Below, one piece after another: positions 25,023 through 33,621 of a stretch of 64,000 nucleotides of DNA. Both the position numbers and the translations under genes were made by a program. Position 1 is the stretch's first letter. Every line of letters starts with the position of its first letter. The notes under the pieces were generated by a model. It ran no database searches, was not told where the DNA came from, and saw only the letters and a program-made list of their open reading frames with translations. The DNA comes from Actinokineospora sp. NBRC 105648 (lineage in GTDB: Bacteria; Actinomycetota; Actinomycetes; Mycobacteriales; Pseudonocardiaceae), in NCBI RefSeq assembly GCF_030269645.1, contig NZ_BSTR01000004.1:62001-126000 (forward strand), in the 5' to 3' direction.

Positions 25023-25128
25023 GGGGCTTGAGATCTAAAGATTGTGTCGGCTCGCGGCTGTTGGGGGCTTGAGATTTAGGGATTGTCGTGGCTCGCGGCT
25101 GCATGGGGCTCGGGATTTAGGGATGCGC
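25023..25128. repeat. Degenerate tandem repeats beside copy D
   Basis: About two and a half units of roughly 41 bp, each with GGGGCTTGAGAT(C/T)TA(A/G) followed by GATTG and GGCTCGCGGCTG, lie between copy D and the amidohydrolase stop. They are not homologous to the 34-bp repeats next to copy B. Confidence 0.55.
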
Positions 25129-25174
25129 CGCATTGGGTTGAGTTCTTGGGCTTGGGCCTTGTGTTGTGGCCGGG

Positions 25175-26506
25175 TCAGTTCGTGAGGGCTGGGACTTCGA
25201 TGCCGGTGAGGCGTCGGGTCACCTTTCCCGCTGCTGCCTGTGCCTCGCGACGGTCGACCTGTGTCGGTTCGCCCGCTGCCACTACCTGCTCCCCCGCCAC
25301 CCAGACATCGGTGATCGTGCGGGAGCCTGCTGTCCACACCAGGTTCGACAGCAGGTGTTCGTCTGCCACGTCGACTCCCGCCGCGAACGCCGGGTCGTCG
25401 ATGCCGACGTGCACCACATCCCCCCATGCGCCCAAGGTCAGTGACCCGATGTCGTCTCGGCCCAGGGCCGTTGCGCCGCCACGGGTGGACATCAGCAGCA
25501 GGTCGGCTGCGGTGAGCGCTGTTGAGTCCATGGTGGACACGCGGGCGAGCATCCCGGCCAGCCTCAGTTCCTCCCACAGGTCCAGGTCGTCGTTGCTGGC
25601 GGGCCCGTCCGTGCCCAGCCCGATCGGGACCCCGGCCGCGCGCAGGGCCGTCACCCGGGCGATCCCGGAGGCCAGTTTGGCGTTGGAGCCCGGGCAGTGC
25701 GCTACCCCGACCCCGCGTCGGGCGAACAGTGCGATGTCGTCGTCGGACAGGTGTACCGCGTGCGCGGCCAGGACTCGTCCGTCGAGCAGGTTCGCCTTCT
25801 CGAGGAGTGCGGGTACTGAGCCGTGTTCCGCGCGTTGGGCGATGTCCTCCTGCAGGGACTCCGCGACGTGGATCTGGACCAGCGCGCCCCGGGCGCGGGC
25901 CTCGGTGCCGACCAGGGTCAGGACCTCGGGGGTGAGGGTGTACGCCGAGTGCGGGCCGTAGCCCAGTTCCACGCGGTCGCCCGGGCCGAAGCGGAGGCCG
26001 TCGGTGTCGATCCACCTGCTCACGCCGTCGAGTTGGCTGCGCCAGTCCCAGCCGGGGGCGTCGATGATCGCGGGTGCCAGCACCAGGCGGGCACCGGTGT
26101 CGAGTGTCGCCCTGGCCACGTCTTCGCCGTGGAAGTACATCTCCGCGCTCGTGGTCACGCCCGCGCGCAGCATCTCGACCGAACCCAGGACCATGCCCGC
26201 GTAGACGTCGGCCGCGTTGAGCCGGGACTCGGCGGGCCAGATGACCTCGGTGAGCCAGCGCATCAGCGGGAGGTCGCCGCCCATCCCGCGCAGGACCGTC
26301 ATCGGGCTGTGCGCGTGTGCGTTCACCAGGCCCGGCAACAGGATCCCGGTCAACCGGCGCACTTCGCCGTCGAACTCGCCCGCCGTGCTGATTGGTCCAC
26401 AGTGGATGATCCGACCGGTGTCGTCCAGGTCGACGACGGCGTCGCGCAGCACCGAGCAGGACGGGTCGCAGGGCAGCACGACGGGGGCGTGCAGGCGCAG
26501 GCTCAT
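25175..26506 (-). CDS. Amidohydrolase (deaminase/chlorohydrolase subfamily)
   Basis: 443 residues of the metal-dependent TIM-barrel amidohydrolase superfamily. GLVNAHAHSPM gives the HxH metal ligands, followed by ALVQIHVAES (His plus Glu), VLAAHAVHLSDDD (His) and PIGLGTDGPASND (Asp). The MTVLRGMGGDLPLMRWL pattern is closest to S-adenosylhomocysteine/5'-methylthioadenosine/8-oxoguanine deaminases and TrzN/AtzA enzymes. It hydrolyses an amino or amidine-type group from a heterocycle; the substrate is not determined. It lies 24 bp behind the NOS-like gene on the same strand, so the two are probably one operon. Confidence 0.85.
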   Translation of the reverse strand: MSLRLHAPVVLPCDPSCSVLRDAVVDLDDTGRIIHCGPISTAGEFDGEVRRLTGILLPGLVNAHAHSPMTVLRGMGGDLPLMRWLTEVIWPAESRLNAADVYAGMVLGSVEMLRAGVTTSAEMYFHGEDVARATLDTGARLVLAPAIIDAPGWDWRSQLDGVSRWIDTDGLRFGPGDRVELGYGPHSAYTLTPEVLTLVGTEARARGALVQIHVAESLQEDIAQRAEHGSVPALLEKANLLDGRVLAAHAVHLSDDDIALFARRGVGVAHCPGSNAKLASGIARVTALRAAGVPIGLGTDGPASNDDLDLWEELRLAGMLARVSTMDSTALTAADLLLMSTRGGATALGRDDIGSLTLGAWGDVVHVGIDDPAFAAGVDVADEHLLSNLVWTAGSRTITDVWVAGEQVVAAGEPTQVDRREAQAAAGKVTRRLTGIEVPALTN

Positions 26507-26530
26507 GGCCTGATCCTGCCACCGCGCCGG

Positions 26531-27553
26531 TCAGCGGCCGCGGGCTGGGAGCTGGCGCAGGAACGCCGGGTGCCCGCTGGACTCGACGGCGGGCACGTAC
26601 ACCTCGGCCGAGTGCTCCACGCGCACGCCCGCCGCGTCGAACGAGTGCAGGACGGCGCGGTTGAGCTCGACGGCGACGCGGTCGCGCCAGAGGGTGCGCT
26701 CGGAGGTGGTGTCCAGGCCGAGCTTGGCCGCGACGGTCGCCGCCATGGCGTAGGCGCCGTCCTCGGCCAGCACGTCCTCGCCGATGGCGCGGCAGATGTA
26801 GACGCCGTTGTAGGGCGCGGCCGGGTAGTCGATGCCGCCGATGTGCAGGCGGGTGTTGCTGATCACCGGCACCGCGTGCCAGCGCAGGCCCAGCCCGGCG
26901 AACCAGGGCAGCTCCGGGTGCCGCAGCGGCACCTCGAGCACCGCGTCGCGCGGGAGCGGGAACAGCCGCACGCCGTCGCTCTCCACCACCAGCGGCAGCA
27001 GGTCGAACGGCCCGCGGCTGACCGGCGGGCGCCAGCCGAGCCTGCACACCCCGGTGGTGAAGTCGAGGTAGCGGCGGTCGCCGAGCACGCGCTCGCCCTC
27101 GCGGTAGCCCGCGTACCGGACGAGCTGGTCGTTGCGGATGCGCGGCCCGGGTCGCCACGGCGAGTCCGGCGCGAACACGCTCACCACCGGCCGCACCGCG
27201 CCGCCGCTGGTGGCCATCCGCAGGTGGTGCACGCACTCGGCGGCGACCGCCGCGGGCTCGCGGACCTCGCGCAGGTCGCGCACCAGCAAACCGCGCCAGG
27301 GCACCTCCTCCGGGCACCAGCCGCTCTCGCGCAGCGCGACCCGGGCGCCGAACGCGAGTTCGCCGGGGGTGTGCCGGTAGGTGCCGGTGGCGGCGATCTC
27401 GGCGCGCACCTTGGCCAGCCGGGCGCCGATCGGGCCCGCCTTGGGCCGGGCGCCGTGGAACATCCGCAGGAACCGCTCCGCGGCGTGGTAGAGCGAGTTG
27501 CCGACCGGGCGGCCAGGAGCCGGGGTGATGAGGTCGTCGCGCAGGGCGGTCAC
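26531..27553 (-). CDS. Divergent nitric-oxide-synthase oxygenase-like protein
   Basis: 340 residues. Colinear with bacterial NOS: YRHTPGELAFGARVALRESGWC against the NOS stretch ending WRNxNRC; VHHLRMATSGGAVRPVVSVFAP; QLVRYAGYREGERVLGD; FDLLPLVV; LPRDAVLEVPLRHPEL; LHIGGIDYPAAPYNG; and SERTLWRDRVAVELNRAVLHSF. The heme-ligand Cys position is kept (Cys80). However, RCIGR is replaced by WCPEE, the heme-stacking Trp by Leu74, NGWYMGTEIG by NGVYICRAIG (the L-Arg-binding Glu becomes Ala256), and DHH by EHS. The C-terminal W-x-W-x-x-PP pterin/dimer segment is missing. A heme-binding fold is likely, but classical L-arginine oxidation is not. GTG start without a clear ribosome-binding site. Confidence 0.75.
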   Translation of the reverse strand: MTALRDDLITPAPGRPVGNSLYHAAERFLRMFHGARPKAGPIGARLAKVRAEIAATGTYRHTPGELAFGARVALRESGWCPEEVPWRGLLVRDLREVREPAAVAAECVHHLRMATSGGAVRPVVSVFAPDSPWRPGPRIRNDQLVRYAGYREGERVLGDRRYLDFTTGVCRLGWRPPVSRGPFDLLPLVVESDGVRLFPLPRDAVLEVPLRHPELPWFAGLGLRWHAVPVISNTRLHIGGIDYPAAPYNGVYICRAIGEDVLAEDGAYAMAATVAAKLGLDTTSERTLWRDRVAVELNRAVLHSFDAAGVRVEHSAEVYVPAVESSGHPAFLRQLPARGR

Positions 27554-27631
27554 ATCACTGATATCGGTACCCGGGCAGTTCAGCTCGACTACTCGGACGT
27601 GTGGTCCTCGGCGAGGATGGGTGACTGACGG

Positions 27632-28372
27632 TCAGTCCTTCACTCGTTCGAAGAGCAAATCCCGACTGATCCGTCCTTCGTCCTGGGCCCGCGACTCGAA
27701 CTTGGTGACCGGTCGCCAGTCCGGGCGCGGCGCCCAGCCGTCGTGCTGGTTGCGCAGCAGTGGCTCCGCGGTGAGCACTTCGAGCATCTGCTCGGCGTAG
27801 TGCTCCCAGTCGGTGGCCAGGTGGACGGTCCCGCCGGGGACGAGCCGGGAGGCGACCAGCGCGATGAACTCCGGCTGCACCAGCCGCCGCTTGTGGTGCT
27901 TCTTCTTCGGCCACGGGTCCGGGAAGTAGATCCGCACGGCGGCCAGCGACCCGGGCGCGATGTGCTCGGTGAGCAGCACGACCGCGTCACCGCGCAGCAG
28001 CCGCAGGTTCGTCAGCTCCATCGCCTCGGCGCGCAGGATCAGCTGGGCCAGCCCGGGCTCGTAGACCTCGACGGCCAGGTAGTTCAGCTCCGGCGCGGCC
28101 TGCGCCAGCCGGGAGGTGGTCTCGCCCATGCCGGAGCCGATCTCCAGCAGCACCGGTGCCCGCCTGCCGAACCAGGAGTCGGTGTCCAGCGGCCCGGCGG
28201 GCAGCTCGCCGACCTGCTTGCCCAGCTCCGGCCAGCGCCGGTCCCAGGCCCGCACCTGGCCCACGGTCATCCGGCCACCGCGGTGCACGAAGCTGACGAC
28301 GGTGCGCTTGGGCGGTCCCTGGTCGGCCCCGGTCACGGGGTCGGTCGCTGTCGTGGGGTCGGTCGAAGTCAC
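27632..28372 (-). CDS. trmB: tRNA (guanine-N7)-methyltransferase
   Basis: 246 residues with the SAM-binding EIGSGMGETTSRLA and LAVEVYEPGL, and the diagnostic IYFPDPWPKKKHHKRRL motif of TrmB. It forms m7G46 in the variable loop of tRNAs, using S-adenosylmethionine. A short perfect inverted repeat, GACTGAC-G-GTCAGTC (27623-27637), overlaps the stop codon. The NOS-like gene follows 78 bp downstream on the same strand. Confidence 0.95.
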   Translation of the reverse strand: MTSTDPTTATDPVTGADQGPPKRTVVSFVHRGGRMTVGQVRAWDRRWPELGKQVGELPAGPLDTDSWFGRRAPVLLEIGSGMGETTSRLAQAAPELNYLAVEVYEPGLAQLILRAEAMELTNLRLLRGDAVVLLTEHIAPGSLAAVRIYFPDPWPKKKHHKRRLVQPEFIALVASRLVPGGTVHLATDWEHYAEQMLEVLTAEPLLRNQHDGWAPRPDWRPVTKFESRAQDEGRISRDLLFERVKD

Positions 28373-28409
28373 GGGGACAGCCTGCCACCCGACCCGACCA
28401 CGCCCAGCC

Positions 28410-28958
28410 CTAGGCCGGGCGCAGGGACTCCAGCCTGGACAGGTTGGCGCGCAGGTCGGGTATGCCGCCGACGGCGATGGGCGCGGGCGGGCGGCCCGCG
28501 TGCACGGCCACCACGTCCACCCAGCCGGGGTGGCGGTGGGTGTGCGCCAGCGTGGTCGGCATCCCGGGCTCGGCCAACGCGCGCTCGGAGGGCATGTACT
28601 CCCAGTAGCCGGTGTCCCCGTCGATCCCCCACGGCACGAAGATCCAGCCGGGGCGGGCGTCGAGGAGCTTGGCGACCCGGTCCTCCACCGCGAAGCCCTC
28701 GCGGCGGGAACCCATGCTGCCCGCGGCGACGGCGCGCAGCCACCACGGCGCGGGCAAGCCGGGTTCGGCGCTCGCCGCCGCGCGGTAGAGGGCGAGGACC
28801 TGGGCCTCCGGGGCCCGGTGCACCCAGGCCCGGCGCGCCTGCCCGGGCGCGCCTGCCGCGGGGGTGCTGGGCTGCTCCAGGGCCTCGGACCATTCGAGGC
28901 CGATCAGGGGTTCGACGTGCAGGCCGCGTTGGGCCTTCGAGGCGCTGGAATCAAGCAC
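28410..28958 (-). CDS. Hypothetical protein
   Basis: Not recognised. About 182 residues, with Trp/Pro-rich stretches: HVEPLIGLEWSEALEQ, ARRAWVHRAPEAQVLALYRAA, WIFVPWGIDGDTGYWEYMPSERAL and HTHRHPGWVDVVAVHAG. No signal peptide or membrane helix is seen. The start is uncertain: GTG 28958 and TTG 28964 both follow a GGAGG; an upstream extension to 29036 is open but reads poorly. It ends 37 bp before the trmB start on the same strand and may be co-transcribed with it. Confidence 0.6.
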   Translation of the reverse strand: MLDSSASKAQRGLHVEPLIGLEWSEALEQPSTPAAGAPGQARRAWVHRAPEAQVLALYRAAASAEPGLPAPWWLRAVAAGSMGSRREGFAVEDRVAKLLDARPGWIFVPWGIDGDTGYWEYMPSERALAEPGMPTTLAHTHRHPGWVDVVAVHAGRPPAPIAVGGIPDLRANLSRLESLRPA

Positions 28959-29034
28959 CGTCAAGGTCCACCTCCAAGGGCTCCGAGACGGGTCCGTGTG
29001 TCCATCTGACCCCGGGACCGTAAGCGACGTCCGC

Positions 29035-29058
29035 AAGCTGTGGGGGGCCTCACAGCTT
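29035..29058. terminator. Hairpin downstream of the first ABC permease
   Basis: AAGCTGTG and CACAGCTT form an 8-bp stem with an 8-nt G/C loop, 70 bp after the permease stop on the minus strand. The T-run follows the stem on the plus strand only, so its direction is uncertain. Confidence 0.4.
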
Positions 29059-29127
29059 CTTAACGTGGTCTTAATCCCTCTGCTTGTTGTAGGAAACTCC
29101 GCGCCCCGGCGCCAGAGTCGGAAGACC

Positions 29128-29859
29128 TCAGGCGTCGCGGCGGTTGGCGGTGACCAGGGCCGCGGCGAGCACCACCAGGGAGATTCCCGCGAAGTAGACG
29201 AGGTAACCCCACGGTCCGAACGCCGGGTCCGGGATCCGTTGGCCCACCCCGATGAACTGGTCGGCGGCCACGAACGGCATCCAGCGGTGGATGTCCTCCC
29301 CCGCCGTCGGGATCAGCTGGATCAGGTTCTCCACCAGCAGCGAGTACACCAGCAGCAGCGCCACCGCACCCGCGGTCTGGCGCACCAGGATCCCCACGCC
29401 CAGGGCCAGGACCGCGGCCAGGGCGAACACCAGGCCCTCGCCCGCGACCGAGCGCCAGTCGTCCGCCGAGTCCAGCGCGAGGTCGGCCGACGGCTTGAGC
29501 AGCCTGCTGACCCCCCACGAGCCGAACGCCACCAGCTCGCCGAGCACACCCGCCAGCGCGGCCACGACCGCGGTCTTGGCCAGCAGCGCGGCGATCCGGT
29601 TGGGGGTGGCCTGGAACGTGCTGCGGATGGTGGAGAAGCGGTACTCGGTGGTGACCGCGAGCGCGGCCAGCACCATGACCACCGACCGGCCGAGGTTGGC
29701 CGTGGCCTGCGTGGTCGTCACCCCCACCTCAAGGCCACCGTTCGCCTGGCCCACCAGCAGCGCGGTGAACCCGATCGGGAGCACCACGGCGGCCAGCCCG
29801 CACCACCACGGTGACCTGGTGCTGAACAGCTTGATCCGCTCGGCGGTCAGCAGGCTCAT
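29128..29859 (-). CDS. ABC-2 type transporter permease (1)
   Basis: A 243-residue protein with six hydrophobic helices. It begins MSLLTAERIKLFSTRSPWWCG and contains VTTEYRFSTIRSTFQATPNR and LVAFGSWGVSRLLKP. The same landmarks (ERIKLFxTRSPWW, VTTEYRF, FGSWxxxKL, VANRRDA end) recur in the two permeases at 30950 and 31678, so all three are paralogues. With the ATPase at 29856-30815, which it overlaps by 4 bp, it forms an exporter. The substrate is unknown; peptide or lipid-like antimicrobials are common for this type. Confidence 0.85.
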   Translation of the reverse strand: MSLLTAERIKLFSTRSPWWCGLAAVVLPIGFTALLVGQANGGLEVGVTTTQATANLGRSVVMVLAALAVTTEYRFSTIRSTFQATPNRIAALLAKTAVVAALAGVLGELVAFGSWGVSRLLKPSADLALDSADDWRSVAGEGLVFALAAVLALGVGILVRQTAGAVALLLVYSLLVENLIQLIPTAGEDIHRWMPFVAADQFIGVGQRIPDPAFGPWGYLVYFAGISLVVLAAALVTANRRDA

Positions 29860-30815
29860 GCGGGCGGTGCCTCCTCGGTAGCCCCGGCGGGCTCAGCGGG
29901 CGCGGTGTGCTGGTCGGTGTGCGCGGTGTACTCGACGGTGTCGCCGGTGAGCTGGATGAACGCCTCCTCCAGCGAGCCGATCTGCGGGTTGAGCTCGTGC
30001 AGCACGATCTTGTTGGCCGCCGCCAGCTCGCCGATCGCCGCACTGTCCACACCGGACACCCGGATCGCGTCGCCGTCGGCCACCAGCGAGACCCCGTCGG
30101 CGCGCAGCAGCTCGGTGAGCCGGTCCAGCTCGGGGCTGCGCACCACCACGGTGTTCTCGGTGGCGTTGGCGATGAAGTCGTCGACGGTGCCCTGGTAGAT
30201 CAGCTTGCCGCGGCCGATGACCACCAGGTCCTGCGCGGTCTGGGCCATCTCGGAGAGCAGGTGGCTGGAGACGAACACCGTGCGCCCCTCGGCGGCCAGC
30301 CGGTGCATGAAGCGGCGGATCCACAGGATGCCCTCGGGGTCGAGCCCGTTGACCGGCTCGTCGAACAGCAGCACCCGCGGGTCGCCCAGCAGCGCGCCCG
30401 CGATGCCCAGGCGCTGCGACATGCCCAGGGAGAAGCCGCCGGCGCGCTTGTTCGCCACCGCCGTGAGGCCGACGATGTCGAGCACCTCGTCGACCCGGGA
30501 GTACGGGAGCTTGCTCGCCGCGGCCAGCCACCGCAGGTGGGCGCGCGCGGAGCGGTTGGGGTGCACCCACTTCGCGTCGAGCAGCGCGCCCACCGTGGTG
30601 AGCGGGCGCTTGAGGTCGCGGTAGTGCTCGCCATCGATGCGCACGTCACCGGAGGTCGGGCGGTCCAGCCCGAGGATCATCCGCATCGTGGTGGACTTGC
30701 CCGCGCCGTTCGGGCCGAGGAAACCGGTGACCCGGCCCTCGCCGACGCCGAACGAGAGGTTGTCGACCGCGACGGTGCGGCCGTAGTGCTTGGTCAGACC
30801 GGTCGCCTCGATCAT
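29856..30815 (-). CDS. ABC transporter ATP-binding protein (1)
   Basis: 319 residues from ATG 30815. Walker A GPNGAGKST, Q-loop region, signature SLGMSQRLGIA, Walker B RVLLFDEPVNGLDPEG, and switch His in VFVSSHLLSEM. The 70-residue C-terminal extension is typical of exporters of the YtrB/BcrA kind. It powers the permease that follows with a 4-bp overlap. It is about 70% similar by eye to the ATPase at 32447-33391, indicating cassette duplication. Confidence 0.92.
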   Translation of the reverse strand: MIEATGLTKHYGRTVAVDNLSFGVGEGRVTGFLGPNGAGKSTTMRMILGLDRPTSGDVRIDGEHYRDLKRPLTTVGALLDAKWVHPNRSARAHLRWLAAASKLPYSRVDEVLDIVGLTAVANKRAGGFSLGMSQRLGIAGALLGDPRVLLFDEPVNGLDPEGILWIRRFMHRLAAEGRTVFVSSHLLSEMAQTAQDLVVIGRGKLIYQGTVDDFIANATENTVVVRSPELDRLTELLRADGVSLVADGDAIRVSGVDSAAIGELAAANKIVLHELNPQIGSLEEAFIQLTGDTVEYTAHTDQHTAPAEPAGATEEAPPA

Positions 30816-30910
30816 GGCCCCGATCTTGGCACGTTCGCCCACCGGACGCCGGACGTGCGCGAGCCCGGGCCACCCCCCGAAGGTGACCCGGGCCCACGCG
30901 TCCCCGAGAT

Positions 30911-30943
30911 GGTCCGGCCGTTCCCCGAATGACCGGCCGGACC
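30911..30943. terminator. Hairpin terminator after permease 2
   Basis: GGTCCGGCCG (30911-30920) pairs with CGGCCGGACC (30934-30943) around a 13-nt loop, just past the stop of the 30950-31678 gene on the minus strand. It separates the two ABC cassettes. Confidence 0.6.
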
Positions 30944-30949
30944 GCTGGT

Positions 30950-31678
30950 CTAGGCGTCGCGCCGGTTGGCGACGACGAGTGCGGTGCCCAGCAGCACGGC
31001 GGCGACACCGGCGAAGTAGGCCAGCGCGCCCCACGCGCTCAGCGGCATCTCCGGGTCGACCCCGTTGAGGAACCGGCCCGCGTTGACGTACGGCATCCAG
31101 TTCCGCAGGTCGTCGCCGACCCGCGGGATCAGGCCGACCAGGTTCTCCGCCAGCAGCGGCCAGATGAGCAGGATCGAGATGGCCCCCGCCGACTGGCGGA
31201 CCAGGATCCCCACCGCGACCGCCATGACCGCGGCCACGCCGTAGACGAGTCCGACCCCGGCGACCATGCGCAGGTCGCCGCTGTCGCGGATGGACAGCTC
31301 CGGGCCGCCGTCGATCAGCTTGGCGACCGCCCAGGAACCGAACGCGGTGATCTCGCCGACCACCACGGCCAGGCCGGTGACCACCGCGGTCTTGGCCAGC
31401 AGGATGGAGGTGCGGTTGGGCACCGCCTGGAAGGTCGTGCGGATGGTGGCGAAGCGGTACTCGGTGGTGACCGCCAGCGCCGCCATCACCGTGATGATCA
31501 TGAGGCCGAACTGGGAGCCGAACTGGCTGTGCTCCACGGTGAGCGGGCGGTCCCCGGCGTGGGTGAGCGCGACCATCCCGGCCAGGCCGACCGTGATGCC
31601 CAGGGTCATGATCATCGACCACCACGGCGAGCGGGTGGTGAACAGCTTGATCCGCTCGGTGGCGAGCAGCGCGGTCAT
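30950..31678 (-). CDS. ABC-2 type transporter permease (2)
   Basis: 242 residues from ATG 31678, whose codon overlaps the TGA of the preceding gene. Starts MTALLATERIKLFTTRSPWW, with six helices and VTTEYRFATIRTTFQAVPNR. Third gene of the ATPase 2 - permease 3 - permease 2 operon. Two permease genes with one ATPase suggest a heterodimeric membrane domain. Paralogous to the permeases at 29128 and 31678. Confidence 0.85.
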   Translation of the reverse strand: MTALLATERIKLFTTRSPWWSMIMTLGITVGLAGMVALTHAGDRPLTVEHSQFGSQFGLMIITVMAALAVTTEYRFATIRTTFQAVPNRTSILLAKTAVVTGLAVVVGEITAFGSWAVAKLIDGGPELSIRDSGDLRMVAGVGLVYGVAAVMAVAVGILVRQSAGAISILLIWPLLAENLVGLIPRVGDDLRNWMPYVNAGRFLNGVDPEMPLSAWGALAYFAGVAAVLLGTALVVANRRDA

Positions 31679-32442
31679 CAGGCGTCCCTCCGGTTCGCGA
31701 CCGCCAGGGCGATCACCAGCAGCACCGCGGCGAAGCCCGCGAAGTAGGCCAGCGCGGCCCACGGGCCCAGCGTGGCGTCCGAGAGCGGCGGGCCGAAGTT
31801 GACGTCCCGCCCGGTCGGGTCGGGGTTGCCGGTGACGAACTGGTGGGCCATGTTGAACGGCAGCCACTTGTGGATCTTCGGGCCGACGTTCGGGATCAGC
31901 ACGATCAAGCCCTCGACGAGCAAGTTGTAGATCAGCACCAGCGAGATCGCGCCCGCCGAGTGCCGCACCAGCACCCCGACGGCCACCGCGACCACCGCGG
32001 CGACGGCGTAGACCAGGCCGACCCCGGCGACCGCGCGCCACTCGTAGGCGGTGTTCAGGGTCAGGTCGACCCCCGGCTTGATCAGCTTGCCGATGCCCCA
32101 GGAGCCGAACGCGGCGATCTCGCCGACGATCCCGGCCAGCACGGCCACGACCGCCGTCTTGGCCAGCAGCGCCGACCAGCGGTTGGGCACCGCGAGGAAG
32201 GTGGCCCGCATGGTGGAGAAGCGGTACTCGGTGGTGATCGCCAGGCCGGCCATGACCATGACCACGACCAGGCCGAAGTTGTACCCGAACTGGGTGGCGG
32301 CCACCGTCAGCGGCGCCTGGGCGTCCGCGGTGCCCGCCATGAGCGCGGCGAAACCGATCGTCACGGCCAGCGCCGCCACCGTGCACCACCACGGCGAGCG
32401 GGTGGTGAACAGCTTCATCCGTTCGACAGCGAGGAGTGTCAT
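31678..32442 (-). CDS. ABC-2 type transporter permease (3)
   Basis: 254 residues from ATG 32442, 4 bp after the ATPase 2 stop. Starts MTLLAVERMKLFTTRSPWWC; contains ITTEYRFSTMRATFLAVPNR and AAFGSWGIGKLIKPGVD, and ends in VANRRDA like its paralogues. A slightly longer loop (GNPDPTGRDVNFGPPLSDAT) replaces a shorter one in the others. It works with the ATPase at 32447-33391. Confidence 0.85.
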   Translation of the reverse strand: MTLLAVERMKLFTTRSPWWCTVAALAVTIGFAALMAGTADAQAPLTVAATQFGYNFGLVVVMVMAGLAITTEYRFSTMRATFLAVPNRWSALLAKTAVVAVLAGIVGEIAAFGSWGIGKLIKPGVDLTLNTAYEWRAVAGVGLVYAVAAVVAVAVGVLVRHSAGAISLVLIYNLLVEGLIVLIPNVGPKIHKWLPFNMAHQFVTGNPDPTGRDVNFGPPLSDATLGPWAALAYFAGFAAVLLVIALAVANRRDA

Positions 32443-32446
32443 GTCG

Positions 32447-33391
32447 TCACTTCCCCGCGGGCACGAGCGTCGCCGGGACCTGGCCCTCGGCGATCTCGGT
32501 GTGGTACTCGACCGAGTCACCGGTGAGCTGCATGAACGCCTCCTCCAGCGAACCGCGCTGCGGGCTGAGCTCGTGCAGCACGGTGCCGGTCTGCGCGGCC
32601 AGCTCGCCGATGTCGGCGCAGTCCATCCCGGACACGATCAGGCTCTCGCCCTCGTCCCGGATGGACACCCCGGTGCGGCCCAGCGCCGTGCGCAGCGCGC
32701 CCAGCTGCGGGCTGCGCACCCGCACGGTGTTCTCGGTGGCCTGGGAGACGAAGTCCTCGGTGCTGCTCTGCGAGATCAGCTTGCCGCGGCCGATGACGAC
32801 GAGTTCCTGCGCCGTTAACGCCATCTCCGAGAGCAGGTGGCTGGAGACGAACACCGTGCGGCCCTCGTCGGCCAGCCGGTGCATGAACTTGCGGATCCAG
32901 AGGATGCCCTCGGGGTCCAAGCCGTTGACCGGCTCGTCGAACAGCAGCACCTGCGGGTCGCCGAGCAGCGCCGCGGCGATGCCCAACCGCTGGGACATGC
33001 CCAGCGAGAAGCCGCCCGCGCGCTTGCCCGCCACCGCGCTGAGCCCGACGATGTCGAGCACCTCGTCGACGCGCTTGGCGGGCAGCCGGTTGGACTTGGC
33101 CATCCATGCCAGGTGCGCGCGGGCCGACCGGTTCGGGTGGACCCACTTGGCGTCCAGCAGCGCCCCGACGGTGCGCAGCGGCTGGTGCAGGTCGCGGTAG
33201 CGCTTGCCGTCGATCAGCGCCGAGCCCCCACTCGGCGTGTCCAGGCCCAGGATCATCCGCATGGTGGTGGACTTCCCGGCACCGTTCGGACCGAGGAAGC
33301 CGGTCACCCGCCCGGTCGGGACTGTGAACGACAGGTTGTCGACGGCGAGCGTCTTGCCATATCGCTTGGTGAGGCCGACTGCCTCGATCAT
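32447..33391 (-). CDS. ABC transporter ATP-binding protein (2)
   Basis: 314 residues: MIEAVGLTKRYGKTLAVDNL, Walker A GPNGAGKST, signature SLGMSQRLGIA, Walker B QVLLFDEPVNGLDPEG and switch region VFVSSHLLSEM. First gene of a three-gene operon with two permeases. AGGAG lies 6-7 nt before the ATG and overlaps the palindrome CCTAG-TG-CTAGG (33400-33411), so a repressor binding there could block both transcription and translation. No regulator gene of the GntR or PadR kind is adjacent. Confidence 0.92.
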   Translation of the reverse strand: MIEAVGLTKRYGKTLAVDNLSFTVPTGRVTGFLGPNGAGKSTTMRMILGLDTPSGGSALIDGKRYRDLHQPLRTVGALLDAKWVHPNRSARAHLAWMAKSNRLPAKRVDEVLDIVGLSAVAGKRAGGFSLGMSQRLGIAAALLGDPQVLLFDEPVNGLDPEGILWIRKFMHRLADEGRTVFVSSHLLSEMALTAQELVVIGRGKLISQSSTEDFVSQATENTVRVRSPQLGALRTALGRTGVSIRDEGESLIVSGMDCADIGELAAQTGTVLHELSPQRGSLEEAFMQLTGDSVEYHTEIAEGQVPATLVPAGK

Positions 33392-33399
33392 GGTGTACT

Positions 33400-33411
33400 C
33401 CTAGTGCTAGG
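33400..33411. promoter_or_regulatory. Palindrome over the ribosome-binding site of the ABC operon
   Basis: CCTAGTGCTAGG, flanked by GTAC-like sequence on both sides, overlaps the AGGAG of the ATPase 2 gene. A candidate operator in the 256-bp divergent region between this operon and the TetR gene; the rest of that region shows nothing else clear. Confidence 0.35.
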
Positions 33412-33621
33412 TACCTCGTGTGACGCGCATCCCCATCGCGCCCCGTCCCCCGGCTGACCCAGCGAATACTTCCCGCCCGGCACGCCGCACCGCGTCGTCC
33501 TGTGGTCGCCCCTCGGGGTCAGCTTCCAGAGGTAGCCTCCATCAGCCCTGGGGCTGGCGGAATCCGTGACCACCCTGAGTGGACCCTGATCCGGTGCGCG
33601 GTCCACATAGGGGTGACAGGG

